64,000 bases of DNA from Nitrosospira briensis C-128 (GCF_000619905.2 NZ_CP012371.1:1-64000); one strand, 5' to 3'. Shown: positions 26,393 to 35,291, counted from the stretch's first letter. A program made the numbers and translations. The notes: generated from the letters alone by a model not told the origin.

Positions 26393-27157
26393 TCAAGTCC
26401 AGATTGCATCCATTATAAGGAGAATACGCGGCCCGTTCCCGGTAGTGACGGAGGGTGAACGATGGATTGCACCTCTTCGAATATTCTCCTGCCATAACGA
26501 GCCCTTCAAGAGTACGACGTCGAATGGTGCGGCTGACTCGGTTGTCGTTCTGGCGTCGAACAGGCCGGAAGCGTCATCGGCAAGACCCAGCGATCCTTGG
26601 CCGAGCTTGCTACGATCCACCCACTTGTCGTCAATCCATTCTGTTCCCTGTCCACGATAGGTGCAAATGAGACGGATGCCTGTGCGATCCACGTGAAAAC
26701 GAGGGCACATGGCTTTGCTGGACACTTCCAGACGGATGGCGATTTCATCGCAGCCAAGAAGCTCCGAGTAAATATCAGCAATGAGCGAAATATCCTGAGC
26801 CATTGCTCGCCGGCCCGAAAGGTCTGGCAAGAAATCAAGCTCCAGGCCCTCACCGGCCGGAATAACGATACGGAAACCATTTCTTAAATGGCTATTTACC
26901 GGCCTCTGCTGCAAGTAAGCCTCGATACCAGGATCGACCTGCCGCCGCCACCGAACAACCTGGATAAGCGGATGAAAAATCCGTATCAGTTCCACTGGCT
27001 CAGCCGTAGTGCATGCATATGGATGAGATATTTGATCTTGCGGCAATTTTTGAGAAGGCTCGGCAAGCCTATCCATCGCTTGGGCAAAGCTGGCCTCGCG
27101 ACTATTCCGCAGCGGATTCGGACCGATCATCTCAATGGTAGCCAGTTCATCATTCAT
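26393..27157 (-). CDS. DUF1826 protein, last gene of the zinc-responsive operon
   Basis: A 254-residue cytoplasmic protein with DUF1826 features: W-R-R-Q-V near residue 70, DLSGRRAMAQDISLIADIYSELLGCDEIAIRLEV, CPRFHVDRTGIRLICTYRGQGTEW, and a late KGSLWQENIRRGAIHRSP. FHVD and IHRSP give His/Asp/Cys residues that could bind a metal, as in cupin-like DUF2387/DUF1826 neighbours of COG0523. DUF1826 genes are recurrent members of predicted Zur regulons (established comparative genomics). It follows dksA2 by 27 nt. Confidence 0.8.
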   Translation of the reverse strand: MNDELATIEMIGPNPLRNSREASFAQAMDRLAEPSQKLPQDQISHPYACTTAEPVELIRIFHPLIQVVRWRRQVDPGIEAYLQQRPVNSHLRNGFRIVIPAGEGLELDFLPDLSGRRAMAQDISLIADIYSELLGCDEIAIRLEVSSKAMCPRFHVDRTGIRLICTYRGQGTEWIDDKWVDRSKLGQGSLGLADDASGLFDARTTTESAAPFDVVLLKGSLWQENIRRGAIHRSPSVTTGNGPRILLIMDAIWT

Positions 27158-27184
27158 CGTCGATTGCGCCGCCTTTCCTGGACA

Positions 27185-27607
27185 CTAGATTCGATAATTT
27201 CGCTCGTAACGTTCGTGACGCTCTTGTGCTTCAATGCAGAGCGACGCCGTCGGCCTCGCCAAAAGGCGCGCGATGCCGATAGGCTCCCCAGTTTCCACGC
27301 ACCAGCCATACGTCCCATCCTCGATACTCAGAAGGGCATCCTCGATTTTCTTGAGCAATTTACGCTCGCGGTCCCTCACTCGGAACTCAAGGGAAAATTT
27401 CTCCTCCGTACTTGCCCGGTCGTTTGAATCCGACTCCGAAACAATAGCCTGCATCTGCTCGAGCGTGCCTTGGGCATTATCCAGCAACATGCGCCGGTCA
27501 TCTTCCAGGCGGAAACGAAAGAATTCCAATTGCGCCGCGCACATGTATTCCCCGGACGGGACCTGGTGAATAGCGCGCTCCACGGAAGAGGAGTGCTTAG
27601 TTTTCAT
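27185..27607 (-). CDS. dksA2: DksA2-type RNA polymerase-binding regulator lacking two zinc cysteines
   Basis: A 140-residue DksA/TraR protein: a coiled coil (about 25-95) with the tip Asp/Ala region, then the C-terminal globular part. The canonical C-x2-C-x17-C-x2-C zinc site reads Cys103-V-E-Thr106 and Cys124-I-E-Ala127, so the second and fourth cysteines are lost. This matches the zinc-independent DksA2 that replaces DksA under zinc starvation in Pseudomonas. Together with ppGpp such proteins tune rRNA and amino-acid promoters. Its place between a COG0523 GTPase and DUF1826 supports control by zinc. Confidence 0.88.
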   Translation of the reverse strand: MKTKHSSSVERAIHQVPSGEYMCAAQLEFFRFRLEDDRRMLLDNAQGTLEQMQAIVSESDSNDRASTEEKFSLEFRVRDRERKLLKKIEDALLSIEDGTYGWCVETGEPIGIARLLARPTASLCIEAQERHERYERNYRI

Positions 27608-27689
27608 GACATATCATAATTAAGCCAAGCTGGCATATGCATACGAACTTCCAGAACTTCCATTGGTTCCATCAGCCTCGTGCGGTCCA

Positions 27690-27908
27690 TTATTTAAAAA
27701 GCTCGTTAAACGCATGCTGATACCAATCCATGATTCTTTTCAAGTGCGTTTCTCCATAATGATGAATGAAGCGGAGTGTTTCCTCATGCCGTGGCTGACG
27801 AAATACGGTTAATCGCTTTTGAATGAATTCCTGAGTCAGTGGAAGCCCACAGTCGTGCTCAATACACTGACGCCACTCATTGAAAGTCTGTGGAATTATC
27901 GCGCTCAT
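27690..27908 (-). CDS. Small protein coupled to the COG0523 GTPase
   Basis: 72 residues from ATG 27908, which overlaps the TGA stop of the GTPase gene (ATGA). It is helical, with [25 protein letters not shown], and the end is rich in His ([21 protein letters not shown]). Two Cys and several His suggest metal contact (inference). The family is unrecognised; its position makes it part of the zinc operon. Confidence 0.7.
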   Translation of the reverse strand: MSAIIPQTFNEWRQCIEHDCGLPLTQEFIQKRLTVFRQPRHEETLRFIHHYGETHLKRIMDWYQHAFNELFK

Positions 27909-29158
27909 ATGTGTTCCGCTGCCTCTTCCGCGAGCGCTGCCGCCGCAACCCACTCGGGAAACGGGTCTGGCAGCTTCTGCCAGTAGCCCAGGCCCTTGCG
28001 GATTTCATAAGACCGAAGCTGGCATTCGGAAAAAGCTTTTTTTATCAAATCCCGATCCATATCGCGACCAATGAAGACGACTTCATTGATTCTGTCTCCG
28101 TATGGTTGTCGCCAGTTCTGCTCTATCGATGCACGCTCTTCGCTTCCTTCCGCTGGCCAGCGCTCTTTTGGCACCGCCGCCCACCAACGCCCCACTGGCT
28201 CCACATTGGCGATGTTGCCACAGCGCGAATAGGAGATTGCCCATTCGGGACGGCTTGCCAGCCACACATAACCTTTAGCCCTCAGGATCCCCGGTAGGGG
28301 GCGCTCGATAAAGGCTGCAAAACGTTGGGGATGCAATGGTGCATGCAAGCGCAAGACGAAACTGGCAATGCCGAATTCCTCTGTTTCCGGCGTATGTTCT
28401 CCGGCAAGCTCTTTAAACCAACCCGCCATCTTACTGGCACGATCCAGGTCGAACCGGCCTGTACCGAGGATTTCGTTCAACGGAACATCGCCATGCCTGG
28501 CGTACGTTATTTCCGCTTCCGGATTCAAGGCCTTGATCACACCCATGACTTCACTGAGTTGGCCCGGTGTTACCTTATCTATCTTGCTTATCACGATTAC
28601 GTCCGCGAATTCGATCTGCTCCGTCAATAGGCCAGCCAGAGACCGGTTGTCTTCATCACCCGCCACTTCGCCGCGCTGGGCCAGCAGGTCTTCGCTGGAG
28701 AAATCCCGCAAAAGGTTCACGCCATCGACCACAGTGACCATAGTGTCTATCCGGGCGATATCGTTGAGCGAATTGCCATCCTCATCCCGGAAATCAAATG
28801 TTGCTGCTACAGGCATCGGTTCGCCGATTCCGGTCGACTCGATCAGGAGATAATCGAAACGACCCTCGGCGCAGAGCTTGCGTACTTCTGTAAGCAAATC
28901 CTCGCGCAACGTGCAACAGATACAGCCGTTGCTCATTTCCACCAATTTTTCTTCAGTGCGCGATAAAGCGGCATCTGCGTTTTGGGCGCCTCTTTCGATG
29001 AGCGACGCATCGATATTCACTTCGCTCATGTCGTTCACAATTACCGCTACGCGCAATCCCTCGCGATTGGCCAGAACGTGATTAAGCAAGGTCGTCTTGC
29101 CTGCGCCGAGAAATCCCGAGAGTACCGTCACCGGCAAACGTTTTTCCATAGTTTTCAT
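27905..29158 (-). CDS. zigA: COG0523 GTPase, zinc metallochaperone (ZigA/YeiR type)
   Basis: A 417-residue G3E-family P-loop GTPase. Walker A is GFLGAGKTT (15-23), the metal-binding CICC is at 79-82, and ESTGIGEP and SKID follow. The C-terminal CobW-C domain (about 255-400) has [12 protein letters not shown] and CGNIA. COG0523 proteins deliver zinc to client enzymes when zinc is scarce. It starts 7 nt after the PEP-CTERM gene and overlaps the next small gene. Context (Zur-type regulator, dksA2, DUF1826) makes a zinc role much more likely than cobalamin or nitrile hydratase. Confidence 0.92.
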   Translation of the reverse strand: MKTMEKRLPVTVLSGFLGAGKTTLLNHVLANREGLRVAVIVNDMSEVNIDASLIERGAQNADAALSRTEEKLVEMSNGCICCTLREDLLTEVRKLCAEGRFDYLLIESTGIGEPMPVAATFDFRDEDGNSLNDIARIDTMVTVVDGVNLLRDFSSEDLLAQRGEVAGDEDNRSLAGLLTEQIEFADVIVISKIDKVTPGQLSEVMGVIKALNPEAEITYARHGDVPLNEILGTGRFDLDRASKMAGWFKELAGEHTPETEEFGIASFVLRLHAPLHPQRFAAFIERPLPGILRAKGYVWLASRPEWAISYSRCGNIANVEPVGRWWAAVPKERWPAEGSEERASIEQNWRQPYGDRINEVVFIGRDMDRDLIKKAFSECQLRSYEIRKGLGYWQKLPDPFPEWVAAAALAEEAAEHI

Positions 29159-29165
29159 TACAACC

Positions 29166-30041
29166 TCACGTCGTCGTCTGGTTTGGCACGCTAATAAGAT
29201 TTTCTCGTTCTTGTCGGGCGTGCCTGTGCGCCGTCCAAGTCACAAAGAACAGGCCTGCGAGAAGCATGGCGTAGGTGCTTGGTTCCGGAATCGGCGAAAC
29301 AGCAAAATCCAGATGGAAAGTACCCGAATCCTTAATGGACGAGCCTGTTTCCGTATTCAGCAGCTCAAAAGTCGCAGAATAGATGCCGCCAGGAGCGGAT
29401 GCGTCGACCCAGTAGATCGGCTTGAACTCGAAGTTATTACTCATGCCCAGGTTGAATACATCACCGGTGCCATAGATATCCTTTGTCGCTTCGGTCCCTA
29501 CATGCAACCCCTCCGTGCTCTCAACAAGCCTGAGGCCAAGCTCCACATTGTTCAGCGGTCCCGACCAGCGATTACTGCTGCTCTGAAACAGGATGTCCTC
29601 CATGCTTCCCGAAGCGTGGCCCGAGAGAGATTGGATCGACGCAATGCCGAGATGGCTGTATTCCGAACTGCCTACGGCGCTGCGCAATGTTCCATCGTAG
29701 AGTCCGCTGCCCATTTCAAGTGGCAAGGGACTTTCGAGGGAGGAAATTTCCGGAACACGATTGTTCGCATTGGTAGGCAGTACATTAGGGGCAGATGCCT
29801 GCCCGCTGTAGCTGTAGGCGCCAATACCGTGAAAATGCTCGCCGTGATCGAGCAATAGAGTGAGGCGGTCCGCGTTGGGGTTAGGCAACCCGGCATAAGT
29901 GCCTGAAGCAATAGTCGCCAGCCGATCGTAACCGATGTAGAAGCCGATACCTTCATCATGCCGTGATGATGCCGAAACATTGAAGGAAGCCATCATAATC
30001 GCCCAGCCAGCCAAGCCGGCATATAGCACGTTGGAACGCAT
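29166..30041 (-). CDS. all3515-type Zur-regulated PEP-CTERM protein with HxxHxH motif
   Basis: 291 residues from ATG 30041 (GGAGAAAG before it). Signal peptide ending near NVSA-S. Early in the mature part is [19 protein letters not shown], with His66, His69 and His71 forming a likely zinc site. The C-terminus carries [26 protein letters not shown] then HRHARQ, the exosortase sorting signal. Homologues named after Anabaena all3515 are Zur-repressed and PEP-CTERM sorted. Probably a surface zinc-capturing protein (inference). First gene of the operon 30041 to 26393, directly behind the palindrome at 30128-30155. Confidence 0.85.
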   Translation of the reverse strand: MRSNVLYAGLAGWAIMMASFNVSASSRHDEGIGFYIGYDRLATIASGTYAGLPNPNADRLTLLLDHGEHFHGIGAYSYSGQASAPNVLPTNANNRVPEISSLESPLPLEMGSGLYDGTLRSAVGSSEYSHLGIASIQSLSGHASGSMEDILFQSSSNRWSGPLNNVELGLRLVESTEGLHVGTEATKDIYGTGDVFNLGMSNNFEFKPIYWVDASAPGGIYSATFELLNTETGSSIKDSGTFHLDFAVSPIPEPSTYAMLLAGLFFVTWTAHRHARQERENLISVPNQTTT

Positions 30042-30127
30042 ATACTTTCTCCGTGTGCAGTTGTAAGATAAAGTCGTGAGATGAAATCGTAGCCATTGAT
30101 GCATAAGCCGAGCTTATACGGGAGTGA

Positions 30128-30155
30128 CGCTATTGATAATAGTTTATCAATAGCG
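30128..30155. promoter_or_regulatory. Perfect palindrome, probable Zur operator between divergent genes
   Basis: Two 12-bp arms (CGCTATTGATAA and TTATCAATAGCG) are perfect complements around a 4-bp centre, TAGT. The AT-rich core with GATAA/TTATC resembles Fur-superfamily boxes. It lies 86 bp upstream of the PEP-CTERM start and 113 bp upstream of the Fur/Zur-family start, so one site could control both directions, including autoregulation. Confidence 0.85.
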
Positions 30156-30268
30156 TATGGTCAAGAACGATTATTGCTCAAGGGATTTTTCGGTGGCGCT
30201 AAGCTCAGGCATTCAACCTCTACCGCCACTCATATTTCTTTTGTTTAACTTTTATCGGGATAAGATGC

Positions 30269-30682
30269 GTGGAGCGTAATACCCGGCAGCGCAACGCTAT
30301 TCTCGGCGTGATTACAGAAGCCGGGAGACCACTTTCGACACAGGAAATCCTAGTGGAGGGGCAGGTCGCCGTGCCATCGCTGAGTATCGCGACGGTTTAC
30401 CGGACGCTGAAGGATCTGATCACTGAAGGCTGGATCGTGCCGGTAAAACTTCCCGGCGAGGCGGATCGCTACGAACTTACAAAGCTAGGGAAGCATTACC
30501 ACTTCAAGTGCAGCTCATGCAGCAAGGTTTTTGATATCCATGAGAGGATCAAGAATAACAATCTTCCGGCGCCCGCCGATTTCATCGTCGAGAGTTATGA
30601 TCTTATTCTTTATGGTCGCTGTAGCGAGTGCGTTCCGAAACCTGGAGGTACAGGGCCAGGGACAGCAAAACACCTGATTTAA
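30269..30682 (+). CDS. zur: Fur-family regulator, probable Zur
   Basis: A 137-residue protein from GTG 30269; the ATG 4 nt upstream is in another frame and stops at once. A winged helix (QRNAILGVITEAGRPLSTQEIL.., SIATVYRTLKDL) is followed by a dimer/metal domain with HYHFKC, CSSC (81-84) and CSEC (118-121), the structural zinc site of Fur proteins. Divergent from a zinc-starvation operon, it is most likely Zur; Fur or PerR are excluded only by context. The Gly/Pro-rich tail is short. Confidence 0.8.
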   Translation: MERNTRQRNAILGVITEAGRPLSTQEILVEGQVAVPSLSIATVYRTLKDLITEGWIVPVKLPGEADRYELTKLGKHYHFKCSSCSKVFDIHERIKNNNLPAPADFIVESYDLILYGRCSECVPKPGGTGPGTAKHLI

Positions 30683-30937
30683 AGGGTGGCGGAGACCTTT
30701 TAATGAGCAGGACATACATCCTTTTCCGACCATCTTGCGCTGGAACGGTTTATTTCCCTCGCAACCTTTGACTACGGGAACGAAAGGTGAGATTTCATAT
30801 CGCAATTGATAGAGTAGTCTATTCGCGATAGTCTTCCCCACTGGGAGCGGATCGGTGCGGTGTGGCACAACGTACGTTTCCAACCTATTTAACCTATTTG
30901 TTCAGAAATCCAGTTTAACCGGAGGAGGATCAGAATC

Positions 30938-32044
30938 ATGGCCAAACCCGCCATTCAAGACCGTGCTGCCGGCGCCATCATGGGCGCCTTTATCGGAGAC
31001 GCCCTGGGCCTCGGCCCCCACTGGTACTATGACCTGGATGAACTTCACCGCGACTATGGTGACTGGATCACAACTTATACCGATCCCAAACCGGGCCGTT
31101 ACCATGACGGCCTCAAGGCAGGCCAGTTGTCGCAGGCAGGCATCATTCTCAGGCTCATGCTCCGTTCGCTCGTCGAGCGAGGCGGCTATGACGAAGCGGA
31201 TTTCTGCAGGCGCATGGATGAAGAGCTGTTTCCGTTGCTTGATGGCACTCCAGCGAACGGACCTGGCGGATATACAAGCCAATCCATCCGCAACGCCTGG
31301 CGCAAGCGCGTCCAGCAGAAACTGCCCTGGGGGCAAACGGGTGGCCATGCCGATACTACAGAAGCTATCGAACGCACGCTCGCCTTGGCGGTTCGCTATG
31401 CGACTCAGCCGCACGAGTTGGCGACAGTTATTTCCAATAATACCCGCCTTACCCAAATCGACGATATCGTGCTTTCGATGACCGTTGCTTACGGGGCGGT
31501 ACTGAGCCTCCTGGTGCAAGGGCACGAGCTCGACAAAAACCTGTCTGGCAAGCTGATGCAATTGGTGAAGACGGGCGAACTGCCTTTTCATGCAGTAACG
31601 CATTCAGATCTGCAACCGCCGCGCCCCGGCGACCCCGACCCGCCTCTCGCCGGGCGGTTCGCATCACCTGACGCCCTGCTGACACCTTCGTATGTTGCCG
31701 CCGCCGCCGCGGACCCGGGAATACAGATAGAGCCACCCTGGAAGGTATCCCTCGTATACGGCATGCCTTGCGCCATCTATCACCAGCTTCCCGCGGCCTA
31801 CTACCTGGCTGCCCGCTTCCCTCAGGACTTCGAATCGGCTGTGCTGCACGCCGTGAATGGCGGAGGGCAAAACCAGGCGCGTGCCATTTTGACTGGCGCG
31901 CTAGCCGGAGCCCAAGCCGGACTGTCAGGTATTCCCCAGCGCTTCGTCGACGGACTGGAAGAAGGCGAAACGCTCAGGCAGCTTGCAGTGGATTTGGCCA
32001 CTCAGGTAGGCAAACCGCCCGCTGGGGAGAGTAAAATCCAGTAG
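30938..32044 (+). CDS. ADP-ribosylglycohydrolase family protein
   Basis: A 368-residue protein of the DraG/ARH fold, with AAGAIMGAFIGDALGLGPHWYYD at the start and a ribosome site CGGAGGAGG. In classic members the di-magnesium site uses two aspartates in a GGDTDT loop near the end. Here the matching loop reads NGGGQNQARAILTGALAGA, so both acidic ligands are gone. The N-terminal GDALG aspartate is kept and QIDDIV replaces another. It may have a changed metal or substrate, or be inactive as a hydrolase. No nitrogenase partner is seen. Confidence 0.8.
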   Translation: MAKPAIQDRAAGAIMGAFIGDALGLGPHWYYDLDELHRDYGDWITTYTDPKPGRYHDGLKAGQLSQAGIILRLMLRSLVERGGYDEADFCRRMDEELFPLLDGTPANGPGGYTSQSIRNAWRKRVQQKLPWGQTGGHADTTEAIERTLALAVRYATQPHELATVISNNTRLTQIDDIVLSMTVAYGAVLSLLVQGHELDKNLSGKLMQLVKTGELPFHAVTHSDLQPPRPGDPDPPLAGRFASPDALLTPSYVAAAAADPGIQIEPPWKVSLVYGMPCAIYHQLPAAYYLAARFPQDFESAVLHAVNGGGQNQARAILTGALAGAQAGLSGIPQRFVDGLEEGETLRQLAVDLATQVGKPPAGESKIQ

Positions 32045-32176
32045 CCCGAAGAATAATCAGAGTAAGAAATTAACCCGATCTGTTGTTTTATTGGCCAGGC
32101 TCCGGCTCCTAGTCAGGTGGTGCGGACGTCATGCCTGGCTTTCTACCGGAGGATGCCGGGCTGGTCATATCTGCCA

Positions 32177-32569
32177 TTACCGGCTATTTACATCATCGCT
32201 GCTCATCGCCGCATCTATGGCATTTAGCCGTGTTCGCAGCATTTCAACTTCATCCAGCAACTGCAGAGCCAGCGCTATGCCGGCAAGGTTGACGCCAAGA
32301 TCGTGCTGCAGCCTCAGCGCCACTCTGGCGCGGCGCATTTGTATGCCCGTAAAGCGCCAGCGCTGAGGCTCATGCTCTTCCGCCGATTCTGGGGTGAGCA
32401 AGCCTTCGTCAACCAGTTCGATGATATAGCCGGTTTGTACGGCACAAGCGCGGCTAAGCTCGGACAGCGTCAGGGCGTTCTGCTCATCGATAACGATTGC
32501 GTTGAGCTCGGTTTGCGTCCCGGGCGGTCTTCCAGGCCGGATCTCCGGCCCTCTGTTTTCATCCATCAT
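32177..32569 (-). CDS. cbpM: Chaperone modulator CbpM
   Basis: A 130-residue MerR-like protein that inhibits the co-chaperone CbpA. Visible are LTLSELSRACAVQTGYIIELVDEGLL (HTH-like region) and RRARVALRLQHDLGVNLAGIALALQLLDE, the characteristic second half. Its ATG overlaps the TGA of cbpA (ATGA), the standard cbpAM arrangement. Confidence 0.88.
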   Translation of the reverse strand: MMDENRGPEIRPGRPPGTQTELNAIVIDEQNALTLSELSRACAVQTGYIIELVDEGLLTPESAEEHEPQRWRFTGIQMRRARVALRLQHDLGVNLAGIALALQLLDEVEMLRTRLNAIDAAMSSDDVNSR

Positions 32570-33546
32570 GGCGCCACTCCAAGTTTGGCCCGGGGATTGA
32601 AAGACTTGAACTGCTCGGCCATGTCCCGGTAGAGTGACTTGGCCGCTTCATCGGTCGCTGGCGGAGACACGATACGCAGTACGACATAGAAATCTCCCGG
32701 CGTCTTGCCGGGGATGCCGCGTCCCTTCAACCGCAACTTGCTCCCTGTGGTGGAATCCGCAGGAATCTTGAGCTCAATTGTTCCGCCGGGTGTAGGCACT
32801 TTCACGGTGGCGCCCAAGGCAGTTTCCCATGGCGCCACCGGCAGATCGAGATAGACGTCGTTGTTCTCCACCCGATAGTAGGGGTGCGGGCGAAATTCAA
32901 TTTCAAGATACAGATCCCCGCGTTTGCCCTGTCCCTGGCCCGGCGCGCCCTGTCCTGCAAGGCGAATATACTGCTTGGGTCGAATACCGCTCGGAATGAC
33001 GACGTTGAGCTTGTGTTCGCGCGTCGATACATATCCCTGGCCATCGACTTCGGGCACTTGCAACGAGATGGTGTGGGTGGCGCCCGTGTAGGAATCTTCC
33101 AGGTCGATCATTACTTTCGCATAGTGATCCTCACCCGGAGCGTGATAGGAGGGGCTTCGGCCAGCGCCCGGCGTGCTGCCAGACCGGTTGCCCTGTGAGT
33201 GAAAGCCCCGGCCGAACAATGATTCAAAAAAGTCGCTGAACTGCGAAGCGTCCCCCCCGGTAAATCCCTGCTGCGAAAATTCGAAACCAGCATTCCAGCC
33301 CGGCGGCGGGCGGAACTCCTGATTTGCTTTCCAGTTTGTGCCGAGCTGGTCGTATGCAACCCGCTTTTCAGGGTCCTTGAGAACTTCATAGGCTTCGCCC
33401 AGCTCTTTGAAGCGGGCTTCAGCCTGGGGTTCCTTGCTTACATCCGGATGATACTTGCGCGCCAGCTTCCTGTACGCACGCTTGAGGTCGTCCTGCGAAG
33501 CATCGCGTGCGACACCCATTATTTTATAATAATCCTTGTATTCCAT
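32566..33546 (-). CDS. cbpA: Curved DNA-binding protein CbpA, DnaJ-type co-chaperone
   Basis: 326 residues from the ATG giving MEYKDYYKIMGV; an upstream ATG at 33576 is possible. J-domain with HPD at 33-35, a Gly/Phe linker, then the two beta-sandwich C-terminal domains (LNVVIPSGIRPKQYIRLAGQG.., TPGGTIELKIPADSTTGSKLRLKGRGIP), without a zinc finger. It stimulates DnaK ATPase and can bind curved DNA in stationary phase. Overlaps cbpM by 4 nt. Part of its J-domain coding sequence is duplicated as a scar at 34614-34662. Confidence 0.93.
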   Translation of the reverse strand: MEYKDYYKIMGVARDASQDDLKRAYRKLARKYHPDVSKEPQAEARFKELGEAYEVLKDPEKRVAYDQLGTNWKANQEFRPPPGWNAGFEFSQQGFTGGDASQFSDFFESLFGRGFHSQGNRSGSTPGAGRSPSYHAPGEDHYAKVMIDLEDSYTGATHTISLQVPEVDGQGYVSTREHKLNVVIPSGIRPKQYIRLAGQGAPGQGQGKRGDLYLEIEFRPHPYYRVENNDVYLDLPVAPWETALGATVKVPTPGGTIELKIPADSTTGSKLRLKGRGIPGKTPGDFYVVLRIVSPPATDEAAKSLYRDMAEQFKSFNPRAKLGVAP

Positions 33547-33770
33547 CGATAAGCGAGCTTCTATAAATTGCATCATGCGGGAATATCGCCCGCGAAATCC
33601 TGTTTGCGCTTCACCGCGACCGCTTTACGGACTGACTTTATACTGGATCGTATTCTAAATTAAATGTTGCGGCACACATTCTTCCTGAAGTGGCAAATGC
33701 ACTGGCCAAAACTTGGGGCTCCTGAAACGCGAGCTTTCAATATGAAGAAGGAAAAACGATCTTACGGCCT

Positions 33771-33934
33771 AGCAGTCTGTCGGACTTAAAGGAAATCGGC
33801 TGAAAAAGCGTCTAGCCGGTTCATATTTCGCTGCTTTTTCGACCAATAGAGTAATTATTGGCCTTCAAAATCCTCAAAATCTGCCCTCACCCAGTCACGT
33901 TTTCGCTGCGATTCTTCAAATCCGACAGGCTGCT
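33771..33934. repeat. Family-1 inverted-repeat element (copy C), inserted in a duplicated region
   Basis: A 164-bp unit, same orientation as copy A, ends AGCAGTCTGTCGGACTT and AAATCCGACAGGCTGCT. The flanks (AAGAAGGAAAAACGAT to the left, then GGAGCCGCCGCGAC on the right) recur without the element at about 34698-34756, which gives a natural empty site. Confidence 0.9.
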
Positions 33935-33966
33935 GGAGCCGCCGCGACAAACTCCCGAACGTCATA

Positions 33967-34566
33967 TTATTTTCCCAGGATGAGTTTATACTCGAATCTG
34001 GGCAGCTTTCCCAGATCCGCTTTGGTCTTCCCGGGAAGAATGACCTTAGGGACGATTTGTGAGAAGTCATTCGTGGGAATCGCGACCATATAAGTGCCAC
34101 GGCCCGGAAATCGACCCAGGTTAACAACGGCAAAGGTCAAAGACCCGTCTTTGGTAACGATAAAGTCATCAATTTTTCCAATTTTCTGGTTAGTGTCGTT
34201 ATAGACAGTTGCTTTTTTCAGCTTCGAAACGCGCCAACCGCTGGCAATAAGACGGGATTGGGCCGTGTCCGGCGCGGCGCCGTTGCTATCGGCGGCGGGC
34301 GTATCCATGCCGGGAGCTGTCGTAATAGCGCCAGGAGCAGCATTGGGCCCGGGAGCAGGACTCCTCATCGGCCTGCGGTCTGGTTTCATTCCGGGAGCGT
34401 TCGTCATGCCAGGAGCGGCAGTGGTTCCAGGAGTGTTATTCATATCCTTGCGAGTTGTATCCGTTCCGGGAGCGCTCGTCATATCCTTCTGGGCTGCTAC
34501 TGCGCCGATCAAGGAAAAGCTACAGATTACCGCAATAATTATTTTTCGAATACGCTTCAGGTTCAT
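33967..34566 (-). CDS. PRC-barrel protein 1, secreted, with APG repeats
   Basis: A 199-residue protein: a signal peptide (ending GAVAA-Q), a low-complexity stretch of SAPGTD/NTPGT/NAPGM units (about 28-90), and a PRC-barrel domain (about 105-199: ASGWRVSKLKKATVYNDTNQKIGKIDDFIVTKDGSLTFAVVNLG). PRC barrels are small protein-interaction or photosynthesis-related folds; in periplasmic proteins their ligand is unknown. A tandem paralogue at 34767-35291 is nearly identical in the barrel, with a shorter linker. Confidence 0.85.
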   Translation of the reverse strand: MNLKRIRKIIIAVICSFSLIGAVAAQKDMTSAPGTDTTRKDMNNTPGTTAAPGMTNAPGMKPDRRPMRSPAPGPNAAPGAITTAPGMDTPAADSNGAAPDTAQSRLIASGWRVSKLKKATVYNDTNQKIGKIDDFIVTKDGSLTFAVVNLGRFPGRGTYMVAIPTNDFSQIVPKVILPGKTKADLGKLPRFEYKLILGK

Positions 34567-34613
34567 GTCGGTCTCCTATTGATGTCCACTATCTAATTGC
34601 GCGGCCTCGCGGT

Positions 34614-34662
34614 GCGCTCACTTCCTGTATGCGCGCTTGATGTCGCTCTGCGAAGCATCGCC
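34614..34662 (-). pseudogene. Scar of the cbpA J-domain between the PRC paralogues
   Basis: About 49 bp resemble cbpA 33459-33506 (CTTCCTGTAxGCxCGCTTGA, then CTGCGAAGCATCGC). It shows that the tandem duplication started inside cbpA, included the PRC gene, and later lost most of the cbpA part. Confidence 0.75.
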
Positions 34663-34766
34663 ATGAGCTGGCCAAAACTTCCCACTCCTGGAACGCGAAC
34701 TTCCGATAGGAAGAAGGAAAAACGATTTTATGGCAGGAACCGTCGTGACAGATCCCAGATGTCATA

Positions 34767-35291
34767 TTATTTACCGAGGATGAGCTTATATTCGAATCTG
34801 GGCAGCTTTTCCAGATCGGCTTTGGTCTTCCCAGGAAGAATTGCCTTGGGGACGATTTGAGAGAATTTATGTATGGGAATAGCAACCAGATAATTTCCAT
34901 ACCCCAGGAATCGGCCCAGGTTAACAACGGCAAAAGTTAAGGATCCATCTTTGGTAACGATAAAATCATCAATTTTGCCAACTTTCTCATTGGCGTCGTT
35001 ATATACCGTTGCTTTATTAAGTTTCGATACGCGCCAGCCAGTGGCAATGAGACCAGACTCAGCCGCAGTGGGTGCGAGAGCACTGTTGTAACCCTCGGCG
35101 GGCGTATTCGTTCCGGGAGCAGTGGTAATGGCGCCGGGGGCAGCAGTGGTTCCTGGAGCGCTCATCATATCCTCGCCGGTTGTATTCGTTCCGGGAGCGC
35201 TCGTCATATCCTTCTGGGCTGCTGCTACGCCGATCAAGGAAAAGCTACAGATTGCCGCAATAATTATTTTTTGGATACGCTTCAGGTTCAT
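34767..35291 (-). CDS. PRC-barrel protein 2, tandem paralogue
   Basis: A 174-residue protein with the same signal peptide, APGT-repeat linker (shorter by about 25 residues) and PRC barrel as the gene at 33967. The upstream regions are also alike (TCTCCTATTGAT ribosome-site region), so each copy may have its own promoter. Both end in PRFEYKLILGK. Confidence 0.85.
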   Translation of the reverse strand: MNLKRIQKIIIAAICSFSLIGVAAAQKDMTSAPGTNTTGEDMMSAPGTTAAPGAITTAPGTNTPAEGYNSALAPTAAESGLIATGWRVSKLNKATVYNDANEKVGKIDDFIVTKDGSLTFAVVNLGRFLGYGNYLVAIPIHKFSQIVPKAILPGKTKADLEKLPRFEYKLILGK

